This document shows positions 19,800-29,095 of a DNA stretch of 64,000 nt, piece after piece (within the stretch, counting starts at the first letter, position 1; every line of letters starts with the position of its first letter). The DNA is taken from NCBI GenBank assembly GCA_022767345.1, contig JALEOD010000056.1:1-64000 (forward strand), written 5' to 3'. Both the position numbers and the translations under genes were made by a program. This DNA comes from Emergencia sp. GTDB lineage: Bacteria > Bacillota > Clostridia > Peptostreptococcales > Anaerovoracaceae. The notes beneath the pieces are model-generated. The model was not told the DNA's origin and ran no database searches. It saw only the letters and a program-made list of their open reading frames with translations.

Positions 19800-20711
19800 T
19801 TATATAATTCTATTTAGCGTGCCGCCCTCTAAATAGCTCTTCAAATTGGCGGCGCAGATGTCGATGACTTTCTGTCTGGTTTCCTTTGGCATCCATGCGA
19901 TGTGAGGCGTCAGAATGCAGTTGTTAAGACCGATGAGAGGATGAGGCTCTCTCGGCGGTTCGCCGCAGATGACGTCGACTGCAGCGGCGGAAAGCTTGCC
20001 GCTTTTTAAGGCTTCGGCTAAATCGTCTTCGTTTATCAGTCCACCACGGGCGGTGTTAATCAGTACTGCGCCGTCTTTCATCTCGGCGATGAGGTCTTTA
20101 TTGATAAAGCCTTTGTTTTCTTCTGTCAGCGGGCAGTGGAGGGAGATAAAATCGGACTGCAGAACGGCTTTTCTGTCACGGCTGTAAATATTGACCGTCA
20201 TGCCAAAGGCTTCTGCAATGCGGGCAACCCGCTTTCCGATATTTCCGTAGCCGATGATGCCCAGGGATTTTCCGTCTAAGAGGGTCAGAGGCTCTTTGAT
20301 AAAGGTAAAGTCAGGGCTTCTGTACCACGCTCCGTCCAGCACGGAGCTGTCGTAGCTTCCGACTCTGTTGGTTAACTCTAAAATCAGAGCAAAGGTATGC
20401 TGTGCCACGGCTTCTGTGGAATAGGCGGGCACATGGCATACAGCGATACCCAGATCTTCTGCCGCTTTGGTATCGACATTGTCATAGCCCGTTGCGGTGA
20501 CGCCGATAAATTTTAAATTGGGGCACTTTTCCATCACTTCTCTGGTAATGGAGCACTTGCTGACGAAGAAACCGTCGCAGTCTTTGATGCGGCTGACGAT
20601 GTCTTCATTTGCTGTACGGTCAAAAGTGTGAAAATCACCCAGCGCCTCAATGGGTGCCCATGACAAATCGCCCGGATTTATGGAATATGCGTCTAAAATT
20701 ATTAATTTCAT
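19800..20711 (-). CDS. D-2-hydroxyacid dehydrogenase (NAD-dependent)
   Basis: A 303-aa enzyme of the D-isomer-specific family. GIIGYGNIGKRVA (about 153-165) is the NAD-binding loop; the catalytic Arg lies in NTARGGLIN and the His in TPHIAW. It reduces a 2-oxoacid such as hydroxypyruvate or glyoxylate, or works in reverse; the substrate is not fixed by sequence. It reads opposite to its neighbours and is a single-gene unit. Length and motifs are complete. Confidence 0.9.
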   Translation of the reverse strand: MKLIILDAYSINPGDLSWAPIEALGDFHTFDRTANEDIVSRIKDCDGFFVSKCSITREVMEKCPNLKFIGVTATGYDNVDTKAAEDLGIAVCHVPAYSTEAVAQHTFALILELTNRVGSYDSSVLDGAWYRSPDFTFIKEPLTLLDGKSLGIIGYGNIGKRVARIAEAFGMTVNIYSRDRKAVLQSDFISLHCPLTEENKGFINKDLIAEMKDGAVLINTARGGLINEDDLAEALKSGKLSAAAVDVICGEPPREPHPLIGLNNCILTPHIAWMPKETRQKVIDICAANLKSYLEGGTLNRII

Positions 20712-20778
20712 CGTATTGAAAACTCCTTGTTACATATTATAATTACAGATAACTATCAACAGTATACCACATCGGGAC

Positions 20779-20807
20779 TTGCGGGAAAACCCATAAAATG
20801 GTATACT
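20779..20807 (+). promoter_or_regulatory. Sigma-A promoter for mntP
   Basis: TTGCGG (20779-20784), 17 bases, TATACT (20802-20807), 31 bases before the start codon. Confidence 0.55.
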
Positions 20808-20837
20808 ATAAGGTAAAATTAGAAATTTGGAGAGAGT

Positions 20838-21386
20838 ATGGGACTAATTGAGATTACTTTGATTGGCGTAGGTCTTGCCATGGACGCAGTGGCGGTATCT
20901 ATATCCAACGCCATGGTTTTTAAACCGCTTAGAAAAATCGATTACATAGCCATGATTTTGGCATTTGGCATATTTCAGGGGATTATGCCGCTGCTGGGAT
21001 ATTATGCGGGGTCTGTCTTTGCCAGATGGATTACCAGATACAGCGGAATCGTGATTTTTCTCATCTTGGGCGCTATCGGCGGCAATATGATTCGGGAAAG
21101 CTTTCAGGGGGAATCATCCAAAGTATACAATGGAAAAAGTCTGACCGCAGGGATTTTGTTTTTTCAGGCGGTTGCGACCAGCATCGACGCCTTTGCAGTA
21201 GGAGTGGGATTTTGTGCAGCCAGCGTGGCAATTTTGCCGGCTGTATGCCTCATCGCAGTGGTTACGGCAGTTCTGGTCTTTGGAGCTATTCTGGTGGGAA
21301 AGAAATTTGGAAATCTCTTTGAGAATAAGGCTGGATTTTTAGGAGGCCTGATTCTGGTGATTATCGGAATCAAAGGCTTGTTATAA
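20838..21386 (+). CDS. mntP: Manganese efflux pump MntP family protein
   Basis: A 182-aa protein with six spans in two repeats. Conserved Asp residues occur in LAMDAVAVSIS (about 14-24) and SIDAFAVGVGF (about 115-125), the signature of MntP. It exports Mn2+ and guards against manganese poisoning. The leader is too short for a yybP-ykoY riboswitch, so regulation would be by another route. rph follows 12 bases later. Confidence 0.92.
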   Translation: MGLIEITLIGVGLAMDAVAVSISNAMVFKPLRKIDYIAMILAFGIFQGIMPLLGYYAGSVFARWITRYSGIVIFLILGAIGGNMIRESFQGESSKVYNGKSLTAGILFFQAVATSIDAFAVGVGFCAASVAILPAVCLIAVVTAVLVFGAILVGKKFGNLFENKAGFLGGLILVIIGIKGLL

Positions 21387-21398
21387 AGGAGAAGAAGT

Positions 21399-22106
21399 AT
21401 GAGAACAGACAGAGCACTTGATATAACGAGAGAAGTAAAGGTAACGGACCATTATCTGATGAGTCCCCAGGGTTCAGTTTTGATAGAGATGGGGAACACC
21501 AAGGTGATTTGTACTGCCAGCGTGGAAGAGTCGACTGCAAGGCATCTTGCGGGTACGGGAAAAGGCTGGGTGACAGCGGAGTATGCCATGCTGCCCGGTT
21601 CGACCGGAACCAGAAAAAAGAGAGAAAAGGGTAAGGCTGACGGCAGATCGGTGGAGATTCAGCGTTTAATCGGAAGATCTCTTCGTTCTGTTGTAGATAT
21701 GGAAAAACTGGGAGAGAGAACTATCTGGATTGACTGCGATGTCATTCAGGCAGACGGCGGAACCAGAACAGCCTCCATTACAGGCGGCTATATCGCCATG
21801 GTACAAGCTATGCAGTGGATGAAGGAACAGGGCATGATTGAGGAAATTCCTGTTAGCGCGGCGGTTTCTGCCATCAGCGTAGGGATTGTAGACGGAGAAT
21901 GTGTGCTGGATCTGTGTTACGCGGAAGATTCAAAGGCGCAGGTGGATATGAACGTGATTATGACCGACAAGGGCGAGTTTATTGAAGTGCAGGGTACCGG
22001 TGAAGAAGCGCCGTTTACCAGAGCGCAGCTCCTCGAACTCTTAGACCTGGCGGCAAAAGGATGCGGTCACCTGCATCAGATTCAAAAAGAGATATTAAAC
22101 AGATAA
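21399..22106 (+). CDS. rph: Ribonuclease PH
   Basis: A 235-aa phosphorolytic exoribonuclease. Family blocks are [53 protein letters not shown] and [15 protein letters not shown]. It trims the 3' ends of tRNA precursors using phosphate. The gene is followed by rdgB, a partner conserved across Firmicutes. Confidence 0.97.
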   Translation: MRTDRALDITREVKVTDHYLMSPQGSVLIEMGNTKVICTASVEESTARHLAGTGKGWVTAEYAMLPGSTGTRKKREKGKADGRSVEIQRLIGRSLRSVVDMEKLGERTIWIDCDVIQADGGTRTASITGGYIAMVQAMQWMKEQGMIEEIPVSAAVSAISVGIVDGECVLDLCYAEDSKAQVDMNVIMTDKGEFIEVQGTGEEAPFTRAQLLELLDLAAKGCGHLHQIQKEILNR

Positions 22107-22154
22107 GCGTGAAGAGAAGCGAAGAATGCGTGGGAATAAAGAAAGGACAGAATT

Positions 22155-22757
22155 ATGGAAACTATAATCGCTGCTTCCAGAAATCAGCACAAAATTACAG
22201 AAATTGAAGCAATTACTAAGAAATTTGGCATGAATATCATTTCAAGAGATGAAGCGGGCATTCCAAAGTTTGAAATCGAAGAAGACGGGGAAACTTTTGA
22301 GGAAAACTCTTTTAAGAAGGCAAATGAGATTATGAAAGTCTGCGGAAAAATCACTATCGCAGATGATTCGGGGCTGATGGTGGAATATCTGGGTGGTGCG
22401 CCCGGTGTCTATTCGGCAAGATTTGCCGGTGAGGACGGTAACGATGTAAAGAATAATGAGAAACTGCTCATGCTTTTAGAGGGTGTTCCTTATAAGGAAA
22501 GACGGGCGAAGTTCGTGTCGGTGATTACCATGGTTTATCCGGACGGTGAATGCCTGACGGCCCGCGGTGAGTGCGAGGGACATATCATTGACGCACCAAC
22601 TGGTGAAAATGGATTTGGCTACGATCCTCTGTTTGTTCCGGAAGGTTATCAGAGAACTTTTGCACAGCTTTCCGCAGAGGAAAAGAATCAAATCAGTCAT
22701 AGAGCAAAGGCGCTGGTACAACTTGAAAAGCTCCTTGCGGAAAGGAAGAATAAATAG
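22155..22757 (+). CDS. rdgB: XTP/dITP diphosphatase (HAM1/RdgB)
   Basis: A 200-aa house-cleaning nucleotide pyrophosphatase. SRNQHKITEI (residues 8-17) is the substrate loop, TIADDSGLMVEYLGGAPGVYSARFAG the metal and base-binding block, and GFGYDPLF and SHRAKAL the C-terminal signature. It removes inosine and xanthosine triphosphates. It is linked to rph upstream and ends exactly where the next gene begins. Confidence 0.96.
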   Translation: METIIAASRNQHKITEIEAITKKFGMNIISRDEAGIPKFEIEEDGETFEENSFKKANEIMKVCGKITIADDSGLMVEYLGGAPGVYSARFAGEDGNDVKNNEKLLMLLEGVPYKERRAKFVSVITMVYPDGECLTARGECEGHIIDAPTGENGFGYDPLFVPEGYQRTFAQLSAEEKNQISHRAKALVQLEKLLAERKNK

Positions 22758-23585
22758 TTGTTAAAAAACAGATGGAGCAGAATGATTCTTCTGGGAATTA
22801 AGCAGTTCAGTGATCCCTATTATCAGGGTTTTGCGGCACAGATGTCTTTTTATATCATGCTTTCTCTGGTGCCGACAATTATCGTTGTATCGCAGCTTCT
22901 TGGTATTTTAGATATATCCCTGGATTTTCTCGATGAATGGATTCGTGAATACGTTGCGCCGGGTATGGGCGATACTTTGCGCGGACTTTTAAATTACAGA
23001 CCTGCAACTACTGCCAACATTGTGATGGTTGTGATGGCGCTGTGGGCTTCTTCCCGTGCACAGTTTTCTATGATGAGAATTACTAACTACACTTATTCAA
23101 ACGGAAGAACTACGGGAAGTTTTTGGAGTGAGCGGTTCAGAGCGGTAAAAACTATGGCGCTGACAGTGTTTACATTAGCTTTTATTGCCATTATCTTAGT
23201 ATACGGGAAACTGATTTTGCAGCTGTTTTTAGGAAAGCTCATTGAGGGAACCATGATTGATACGCTATGGACCTGGCTCAGATGGCCTCTTGCATGGGTG
23301 CTGTATTTTTTGATGGTTTCTTATAACTACTATGTGCTTCCCAGTGAAAAACTGCCCTTTCGGGAAATTCTTCCGGGAAGTGTTTTCGGCGCGGTGGGTA
23401 TGCTGGTCGTAACCATCGTGTATTCTTACTATGCGGATTATACAGTCAACTATGATATCATATATGGATCACTGGCAAGTATGGTGGCACTGTTATTTTG
23501 GTTTTACTTTTTGTCATGGGTTCTTTGTCTTGGAATCCTGTTTAATAAAGTCTGGAAAGATACGAAAGGAGGCGAGTTGGCATGA
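22758..23585 (+). CDS. YihY/BrkB family membrane protein
   Basis: A 275-aa protein with about six spans; TTG 22758 is the start, directly after the rdgB stop. The pattern YYQGFAAQMSFYIMLSLVPT, LLNYRPATTANIVMVVMALWASSRA and a C-terminal LFWFYFLSWVL match the YihY/virulence factor BrkB family. Members were once called ribonuclease BN and are now thought to be transporters or envelope proteins; function is unknown. It overlaps the next gene by four bases. Confidence 0.88.
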   Translation: MLKNRWSRMILLGIKQFSDPYYQGFAAQMSFYIMLSLVPTIIVVSQLLGILDISLDFLDEWIREYVAPGMGDTLRGLLNYRPATTANIVMVVMALWASSRAQFSMMRITNYTYSNGRTTGSFWSERFRAVKTMALTVFTLAFIAIILVYGKLILQLFLGKLIEGTMIDTLWTWLRWPLAWVLYFLMVSYNYYVLPSEKLPFREILPGSVFGAVGMLVVTIVYSYYADYTVNYDIIYGSLASMVALLFWFYFLSWVLCLGILFNKVWKDTKGGELA

Positions 23586-24298
23586 GCCGGAGGAAATATC
23601 GGGTAAAGAGAAGATTTTACGTGTTTGCGGCACTGTTTTTTGCTTTTATATTAGGGATTGCTGCTTATGTGCTGTTTCCGCAGAATCAAGCTGATTCTGA
23701 ACCTTCAAAAGAGGCGGGGCAGGGATTTAAGATTACCATGGCGGCAAGGGCTTATATCAGCAATGATGACCTGCGATATAAAGACACTTATTTTGCCGGC
23801 GGCTATCCGCCTGATGATATTGGAGTATGTACCGATGTGGTCTGGAAAGCATTTCAGGGAATCGACGTATCGATTAAAGACTTAGTAGACGCGGATACTT
23901 ATTACTATCCTGAGGCTTATGAAGACGTGAGGAAGCTCAGGGATACCAATATTGACTTTCGTCTTGTGCCGCAGCTGGAGCGGTTCTTTGAGCGAAATTC
24001 TAAAGTGCTGAACTGCGATGTAAATAGCCTTCTTGATTGGCAGGCAGGTGATATTGTAACCTTTGAATCCAGCCATGTGGCCATTGTATCTCCATTTCGG
24101 AATCTTTGGGGAAGAAACTATGTGATTCAGCACGGGAAGGACCCTGCTGCCGAAGAGGACCGTCTTTTTGCGGCGGACGGCATGAAAGTTTCAGGGCATT
24201 TCAGGTGGGATGAAAATGCTGTGAAAAAGATTTTGTGGCAGTGGCCGATTGAGGAACAGGAGGAAAACATTAATCTTTATATTGAGAGAGATAATTAG
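23582..24298 (+). CDS. DUF1287 secreted protein
   Basis: A 238-aa protein with an N-terminal membrane anchor (about 12-33). The blocks YKDTYFAGGYPPDDIGVCTDVVW, DLVDADTYYYPEAY and DWQAGDIVTFESSHVAIVS match DUF1287. The Cys/His arrangement (GVCTDV ... SSHVAIV) suggests an NlpC/P60- or amidase-like fold, hence a possible cell-wall peptidase. It is coupled to the YihY gene by a 4-base overlap. Confidence 0.85.
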   Translation: MSRRKYRVKRRFYVFAALFFAFILGIAAYVLFPQNQADSEPSKEAGQGFKITMAARAYISNDDLRYKDTYFAGGYPPDDIGVCTDVVWKAFQGIDVSIKDLVDADTYYYPEAYEDVRKLRDTNIDFRLVPQLERFFERNSKVLNCDVNSLLDWQAGDIVTFESSHVAIVSPFRNLWGRNYVIQHGKDPAAEEDRLFAADGMKVSGHFRWDENAVKKILWQWPIEEQEENINLYIERDN

Positions 24299-24313
24299 AA
24301 AGGAACGAGGGAT

Positions 24314-25204
24314 ATGAAAAAGGTATTAGTGATTTTAAATCCCTGTGCGGGGACAAAGCAGGCAAATAAGCACTTTGTGGATATTATCGATATTTTTTGC
24401 AGAGCGGGTTTTGAGACGGTGGTAAAAACAACGGCAGCCCGAGGAGACGGCACTGTGATTGTAAAAGAGCAGGCTGATGCATTTGATTTAATTGTCTGCA
24501 TCGGCGGTGATGGAACGTTCAACGAGGTGGTCGATGGTCTTTTATTGTCGGGAGTGGATAAGCCCATTGGCTATATTCCAGCTGGCAGCACCAATGATTT
24601 TGCCAGCAGCCTTCATTTGTCCAAGGATATTCTGCAGGCTGCGAGAGATATTGTATCCGGCGAGGAACGTTCTCTTGACATCGGAAGTTTTAACGGAAGA
24701 TATTTTTCCTATGTAGCGTCCTTCGGCGCTTTTACAAAGGCTTCCTACGAAGCGCCGCAGAGTATCAAAAATGCGCTGGGGCATTTGGCGTATATTCTGG
24801 AGGGAATTAAGGATATTCCATCAATTAAACCGCTTAGACTGTGGCTGAAAATGGAGCAGGGGGTTTATGGCGGAGATTATCTCTTTGGCGCGATTTGTAA
24901 TTCCACTTCAGTAGGGGGACTCTTAACCCTTGCAGATGATTTGGTGGATATGAATGACGGGCTGTTTGAGGTACTTCTCATTAAGTCTCCGTCTAATATT
25001 TTAGAACTGAACCAGATTCTGCTGGCATTGACTACGCAGAATTACAACTCGCCAATGCTGTCTTTTTTCAGCAGCGGCAAGCTGGAAATTACCGCAGACA
25101 AAGATATGCCCTGGACGCTGGACGGGGAGTATCAGGAAGGCTGCGACACCATTGAGATTAAGAACATACAGGGGGCTATTCGGCTGATTGTGCCGAAGCG
25201 GTAA
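24314..25204 (+). CDS. Diacylglycerol/lipid kinase family protein (YegS/BmrU type)
   Basis: A 296-aa cytoplasmic enzyme. VILNPCAGTKQANK (5-18) and the nucleotide loop VCIGGDGTFNEVVDGL (about 60-75) followed by IPAGSTNDFASSL are diagnostic of the DAGK catalytic domain. It phosphorylates a membrane lipid such as diacylglycerol. It precedes a PAP2-like gene, a phosphatase family that could act on related lipids. Confidence 0.93.
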   Translation: MKKVLVILNPCAGTKQANKHFVDIIDIFCRAGFETVVKTTAARGDGTVIVKEQADAFDLIVCIGGDGTFNEVVDGLLLSGVDKPIGYIPAGSTNDFASSLHLSKDILQAARDIVSGEERSLDIGSFNGRYFSYVASFGAFTKASYEAPQSIKNALGHLAYILEGIKDIPSIKPLRLWLKMEQGVYGGDYLFGAICNSTSVGGLLTLADDLVDMNDGLFEVLLIKSPSNILELNQILLALTTQNYNSPMLSFFSSGKLEITADKDMPWTLDGEYQEGCDTIEIKNIQGAIRLIVPKR

Positions 25205-25214
25205 GAGGAATACT

Positions 25215-25859
25215 ATGAAAAGAGAATTTGGGATTAAGAAATACGGTCATGTACTGCTGATTATGTATGTACCAGTTTATCTGATTGGCTTTTTTCTGAT
25301 GGAGCGGTGGGTGCCGGAGACAGCGGATTATTGGGTGTCCTACTGCTTTTTGGATGATTTGATACCGTTTAATGAATGGTTTATTATACCTTATTGCCTC
25401 TGGTATCCACTGTTGTTTGCAGCGGGCTTCTGGCTGTTATTGCGTGATGTGCAGGGTTTTAAGCTGTACATGTACTGTATGATTGTCGGTTTTACCGCGA
25501 GCATTATATTTTGTCTTATTTTTCCCAATGGACAGGATTTAAGGCCGGAGGTCTTTCCGCGGGAAAATCTTTTGACGGATATGGTGGCGCTGATTTATGC
25601 GGCAGACACCAATACCAATGTGCTGCCCAGCGTTCATGCAGAGGGAGCTATTTTTGCGGCCATGGGAATCTGCACAACAAAATCCGTTAAATCTATGCTG
25701 GTGAAAGTGGCAGCAGTTGTGATTGCGGGAGTGATTTGTATGTCTACTTGTTTTGTAAAACAGCATTCTGCTTTAGATGTGGCAGCCGCAGTAGTGCTAT
25801 GTTTGATTATTTATTCTATTGTAAGAATAAATATGAAAAATGAATTAAGGATTTCTTAA
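25215..25859 (+). CDS. PAP2-superfamily membrane phosphatase-like protein
   Basis: A 214-aa protein with about six spans; ATG 25215 follows GAGGAA. LPSVHAEGAIFAAM (about 137-150) and TCFVKQHSALDVAAA (about 178-192) are the second and third phosphatase motifs, including the two His residues. It probably dephosphorylates a membrane lipid pyrophosphate or phosphatidate. It follows the lipid kinase gene after 10 bases and a terminator follows it. Confidence 0.85.
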   Translation: MKREFGIKKYGHVLLIMYVPVYLIGFFLMERWVPETADYWVSYCFLDDLIPFNEWFIIPYCLWYPLLFAAGFWLLLRDVQGFKLYMYCMIVGFTASIIFCLIFPNGQDLRPEVFPRENLLTDMVALIYAADTNTNVLPSVHAEGAIFAAMGICTTKSVKSMLVKVAAVVIAGVICMSTCFVKQHSALDVAAAVVLCLIIYSIVRINMKNELRIS

Positions 25860-25876
25860 GAAATATTAAGAAATTT

Positions 25877-25926
25877 AAAATCGCTATAAATGTTGAAAAT
25901 TTAACGTTTATGGCGATTTTGTTTTG
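25877..25926 (+). terminator. Rho-independent terminator
   Basis: AAAATCGC (25877-25884) pairs with GCGATTTT (25913-25920), extended by ATAAA/TTTAT inside, then GTTTTG. Confidence 0.75.
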
Positions 25927-26029
25927 TGAAAGTTATGTGAAAAAAGCGTATAAAACTTGACTTTTTGATGTATATAAAGTAGGATAATACCTGTGAGACA
26001 ATTGAAAAACATGAAAAGGAAATAGTATT

Positions 26030-27214
26030 ATGTCAAATCATTCTATGACGAGAGTCAATACTAAAATCAAAAGGGTGTTTAAAGCAACTGCCTCAGTGCT
26101 ATTGATTATGTCCATGATATTCACGGTTGTATTTGGTTCTGCAGGTGCAGCTTACGCGGCAGAGCAGTTAGAAACCGAGTTATGGGCGGTCGTAATTGGA
26201 GATGAAGAAGTCTTATATGTGGATTCTGAAGAATCCGGCAGACAGGTAATAGAGGGGTTATCTAATTATTATCTGTCCAAAGGTTCCAATGTACTGGAAG
26301 TACAGTTTGAGCCTGTCATTGAAATTAAGAAGATTACAGCTTATATTGATGAAGAGTTTTCTGCGTTCGGCAGCGATGTCAGGACAGTAGATGTAGATGA
26401 AGCAGTTGCCAAGCTCAGCGAAGGCAAAGTGGAGTACTACGTTTATAAGACAGAAGAGGGCGACACGCTGAAATCTATTGCAAAGGAAAAAGATGTTTCT
26501 GCAAAGAAGCTGGTTTCCCTGAACTTCGGAGAATATGATATCGATGAGACCATCAAAGAAGGTACTTACATGGTATTGTATACAGAGGTTCCGTATGTAG
26601 AGGTAACAACAGTAGAGGAGATTACTTCTACGAAGTCAATTGACTATAACACTGTTTATAAGAAAACAAGCACTTTAGCAAAAGGCACACAGAAGGTAAA
26701 GACCAAGGGTGTTAAGGGTAAGCAAGCAGTGACGGAAAAAATCACCAAAGTAAATGGTGAGGAAACAAATAGTGAGTTGATTTCTACCAAAACTGTTAAG
26801 AAACCTGTGAACAAAGTTGTTATGCGGGGTACAGGCTCTGTTACAGCAAAGGCTGGCAAGACCTTTGACTTTGTGGAAGGTTCTGAAGTTGTAGAATATG
26901 CGAAGCAGTTTATCGGCAATCCTTACCGTTACGGTGGGACAAGCCTGACAAACGGAGCGGACTGTTCCGGATTCGTATATGCTGTATATAAACATTTCGG
27001 TATTAACCTGCCTCGTACCGGACAGTCCGGCGTAGGTAAGGCGGTTTCTTATAAGAACGCAAAGAAGGGTGACATTCTGATTTATGCTGGACATGTTGCT
27101 ATCTATGCAGGAAACGGTAAGGCGATTCATGCAGTAAATGAGAGACTGGGAATCAGAATTACCAGTGCGACTTACACAGGTCCGATTATCGGTGTGAGAC
27201 GTATTCTTGCCTAA
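26030..27214 (+). CDS. NlpC/P60 peptidoglycan endopeptidase with LysM and G5 domains
   Basis: A 394-aa secreted protein. A signal peptide ends near AYAAEQ (about residue 44). A YabE-like region follows, then a LysM-like domain (about 140-188, VYKTEEGDTLKSIAKEKDVS), a G5 domain (about 190-270, through KKPVNKVVMRGTG) and a C-terminal NlpC/P60 domain. Catalytic Cys312 is in NGADCSGF, His355 in GHVAIY and His367 in KAIHAVNE. It cuts peptide stems in the cell wall. A near-identical arrangement follows in the next gene, so the two are tandem paralogues. A TTGACT hexamer lies about 65 bases upstream of the start, but no clean -10 is visible. Confidence 0.93.
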   Translation: MSNHSMTRVNTKIKRVFKATASVLLIMSMIFTVVFGSAGAAYAAEQLETELWAVVIGDEEVLYVDSEESGRQVIEGLSNYYLSKGSNVLEVQFEPVIEIKKITAYIDEEFSAFGSDVRTVDVDEAVAKLSEGKVEYYVYKTEEGDTLKSIAKEKDVSAKKLVSLNFGEYDIDETIKEGTYMVLYTEVPYVEVTTVEEITSTKSIDYNTVYKKTSTLAKGTQKVKTKGVKGKQAVTEKITKVNGEETNSELISTKTVKKPVNKVVMRGTGSVTAKAGKTFDFVEGSEVVEYAKQFIGNPYRYGGTSLTNGADCSGFVYAVYKHFGINLPRTGQSGVGKAVSYKNAKKGDILIYAGHVAIYAGNGKAIHAVNERLGIRITSATYTGPIIGVRRILA

Positions 27215-27239
27215 GAGCAAGAGAAGGATGAAAGAAATC

Positions 27240-28373
27240 ATGAGTCTAAAAGAATCAATTAAATCTAAAAAATATATGATTGCAGGGATAGTTATCCTTG
27301 CAATCGCTGTTTTAGCCGTTCTTGGTGCATCTACGATTAAAGCCAATGCCAGTGAAGATTACTGGGACGTAAAAATTGGTGAAAATACAGTAGCGGTGCT
27401 TACTTCTGAATCGGCAGCTAAGCAGGTGATTCGTCAGGTGAAGAATCACTACATACAGGAAGGCGCTGTGGTAAAAGCCATTACATGTACGCCTGAAATG
27501 ACAGTAGAAATGAAAGCCTATAAGGTTTCGGAGAAACCGACAGTTGTCGATGTAGACGAAGCGGTGGATTATATTCTTTTCGGCACCAAAGAAAAGCTTA
27601 CCTACACCGTAAAGAGCGGTGATAGCCTTTGGAGTATTGCACAGAGTTATGATTTTACGGTAGAAGAGGTCATGGAGATGAATCGGGATCATGATTTTTC
27701 CATGCTGTATCCGGGCGATGAACTTCGACTTTATGAGATGAAACCGATGGTAGATGTTCTTGTAACACAGGAAGTCACATCAGAAAAGAAAATTAAGTTC
27801 AAGACGGTGAAAGAGACTTCTTCAGAAGTTTTGAAGAACACAACCGTTGTGAAGCAGGAGGGCGCTTACGGCAAGAGGAAAGTCACTGAACTGGTGACTT
27901 CTAAAAATGGCGTAGTGACCGAGTCTGAGGAACTGAATTCTGAGGTGATTAAAAAGCCGAAGAAACGGATTGTCGTAAAGGGAACAGGAACTCTTCCTGC
28001 GCCGACCGGCGGCAAGACTTATCAGGGCAGCGGTTCTGCCGTTGCAAATTATGCGCTTCGCTTTGTAGGAACACCGTATGTGTATGGCGGCAGCAGTTTG
28101 ACGGAGGGAGCTGATTGTTCCGGCTTTGTTCTGGCTGTATATAAGCACTTTGGAATCACCATGGCTCACGATGCCGGCGTGATGAGAAGCTACGGAAAGG
28201 AAGTACCTCTCAGTGCGGCAATGCCGGGAGATTTAGTCTGTTACTACGGACATGTAGCCATCTACATCGGCGGCGGACAGGTTGTCCATGCAGTCAACGA
28301 GGGCATGGGCGTTGCTGTAACCGGCGTAGGCTATACGGGATCTGTAATCTGCGTCAGAAGAATTATTGAATAA
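27240..28373 (+). CDS. NlpC/P60 peptidoglycan endopeptidase with LysM and G5 domains, second paralogue
   Basis: A 377-aa protein. ATG 27240 gives a clean signal sequence (KKYMIAGIVILAIAVLAVLG); in-frame starts at 27207 and 27228 are possible. The LysM domain is more canonical than in its neighbour (LTYTVKSGDSLWSIAQSYDF, about 119-138). G5 and NlpC/P60 domains follow, with catalytic Cys293 in GADCSGF and His residues in GHVAIY and VVHAVNE. It lies 25 bases after the first paralogue and likely shares its transcript. Divergent N-termini and conserved enzymatic ends suggest an old duplication with distinct wall-binding preferences. Confidence 0.93.
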   Translation: MSLKESIKSKKYMIAGIVILAIAVLAVLGASTIKANASEDYWDVKIGENTVAVLTSESAAKQVIRQVKNHYIQEGAVVKAITCTPEMTVEMKAYKVSEKPTVVDVDEAVDYILFGTKEKLTYTVKSGDSLWSIAQSYDFTVEEVMEMNRDHDFSMLYPGDELRLYEMKPMVDVLVTQEVTSEKKIKFKTVKETSSEVLKNTTVVKQEGAYGKRKVTELVTSKNGVVTESEELNSEVIKKPKKRIVVKGTGTLPAPTGGKTYQGSGSAVANYALRFVGTPYVYGGSSLTEGADCSGFVLAVYKHFGITMAHDAGVMRSYGKEVPLSAAMPGDLVCYYGHVAIYIGGGQVVHAVNEGMGVAVTGVGYTGSVICVRRIIE

Positions 28374-28386
28374 ATAAAAAGTATCT

Positions 28387-28419
28387 ATGGACAGATTCGT
28401 AGGAATCTGTCCATTTTTC
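28387..28419. terminator. Bidirectional terminator between convergent genes
   Basis: ATGGACAGATTC (28387-28398) pairs perfectly with GAATCTGTCCAT (28403-28414), flanked by TTTTT on the right and an A-rich stretch on the left. Confidence 0.85.
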
Positions 28420-28426
28420 TATACAT

Positions 28427-28870
28427 TTACATCTTTCTTTCAAGAATTTTGAATGCAATGAGAAATACAGCAAGTTCTATATATACGCCTGCAAGAATCA
28501 GCATAGACGGCAGGATATAGTTCAGCGCAGTGAATACAAAGATTAAAATCGCAGAGAAAAGAACGGCTGCAAAAGCAGCGATGGACATGGCATAGCAGGT
28601 AATTTGCACGTTGCGTTCGTCATTTCGCTCTATTTCGCGCTGTTTTTTCTTTTCGGCAGAGCCAAAGTGGCTGTGAAGAAAGAAAAATACGCCGATAGCA
28701 AGGAATGCGCTGCCCATACCGGTGAACATGCCTGCCAGCATTTGCAGGTGATGCATCTCCTCCGGTGTAATATAGGAATACCAGAGTCCAAAAACGATGG
28801 CGACAGCGCCTGCAATGATTAAAGTAAAATTGAATATACGATTATCGTTTCCGAATATTTTACACAGCAT
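28427..28870 (-). CDS. Four-span membrane protein, DUF2178-like
   Basis: A 147-aa protein. The start is taken as the ATG whose complement is at 28868-28870, four bases after the XRE gene stop and preceded by GAGGAGG; longer frames run into that gene. Four hydrophobic spans are seen, with a cytoplasmic loop QREIERNDERNVQI between the second and third. The DER-N motif in that loop is typical of small membrane proteins paired with XRE repressors (DUF2178 and relatives). Function is unknown. Confidence 0.65.
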   Translation of the reverse strand: MLCKIFGNDNRIFNFTLIIAGAVAIVFGLWYSYITPEEMHHLQMLAGMFTGMGSAFLAIGVFFFLHSHFGSAEKKKQREIERNDERNVQITCYAMSIAAFAAVLFSAILIFVFTALNYILPSMLILAGVYIELAVFLIAFKILERKM

Positions 28871-28874
28871 AGAT

Positions 28875-29072
28875 TTATTCCTCCTCATAAATGAAAATCT
28901 CTTCGATAGATAGTTGAAAGTATCTGGCAATTTTAAATGCCAGAAGAATGGACGGATTGTATTTTCCGTTTTCCAGAGAACTGATCGTCTGGCGGGAAAC
29001 CTCCAGTGCTTTCGCCAGTTCATCCTGTTTGATTCCTTTCGCTGTACGAATTTCTTCTAAGCGGTTTTTCAT
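28875..29072 (-). CDS. XRE-family helix-turn-helix regulator
   Basis: A 65-aa protein that is almost only a DNA-binding domain: IRTAKGIKQDELAKALEVSR and QTISSLENGKYNPS form the helix-turn-helix, followed by ALEIFIYEEE-like ends common in Cro/C1-type regulators that control a downstream membrane gene. Perfect palindromes flank its promoter, which points to autoregulation. It is cotranscribed with the membrane gene at 28427. Confidence 0.9.
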   Translation of the reverse strand: MKNRLEEIRTAKGIKQDELAKALEVSRQTISSLENGKYNPSILLAFKIARYFQLSIEEIFIYEEE

Positions 29073-29095
29073 ATAGAAACTCCTTTTGAATTTGC

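Noticed and set aside
20712..20837. Mn2+ riboswitch (yybP-ykoY) before mntP
   Set aside because: The promoter lies 31 bases from the start codon, leaving no room for the aptamer.
25927..26029. c-di-AMP (ydaO-type) riboswitch before the NlpC/P60 genes
   Set aside because: Such riboswitches often precede this gene family, but the leader is only about 100 bases and shows none of the expected conserved segments.
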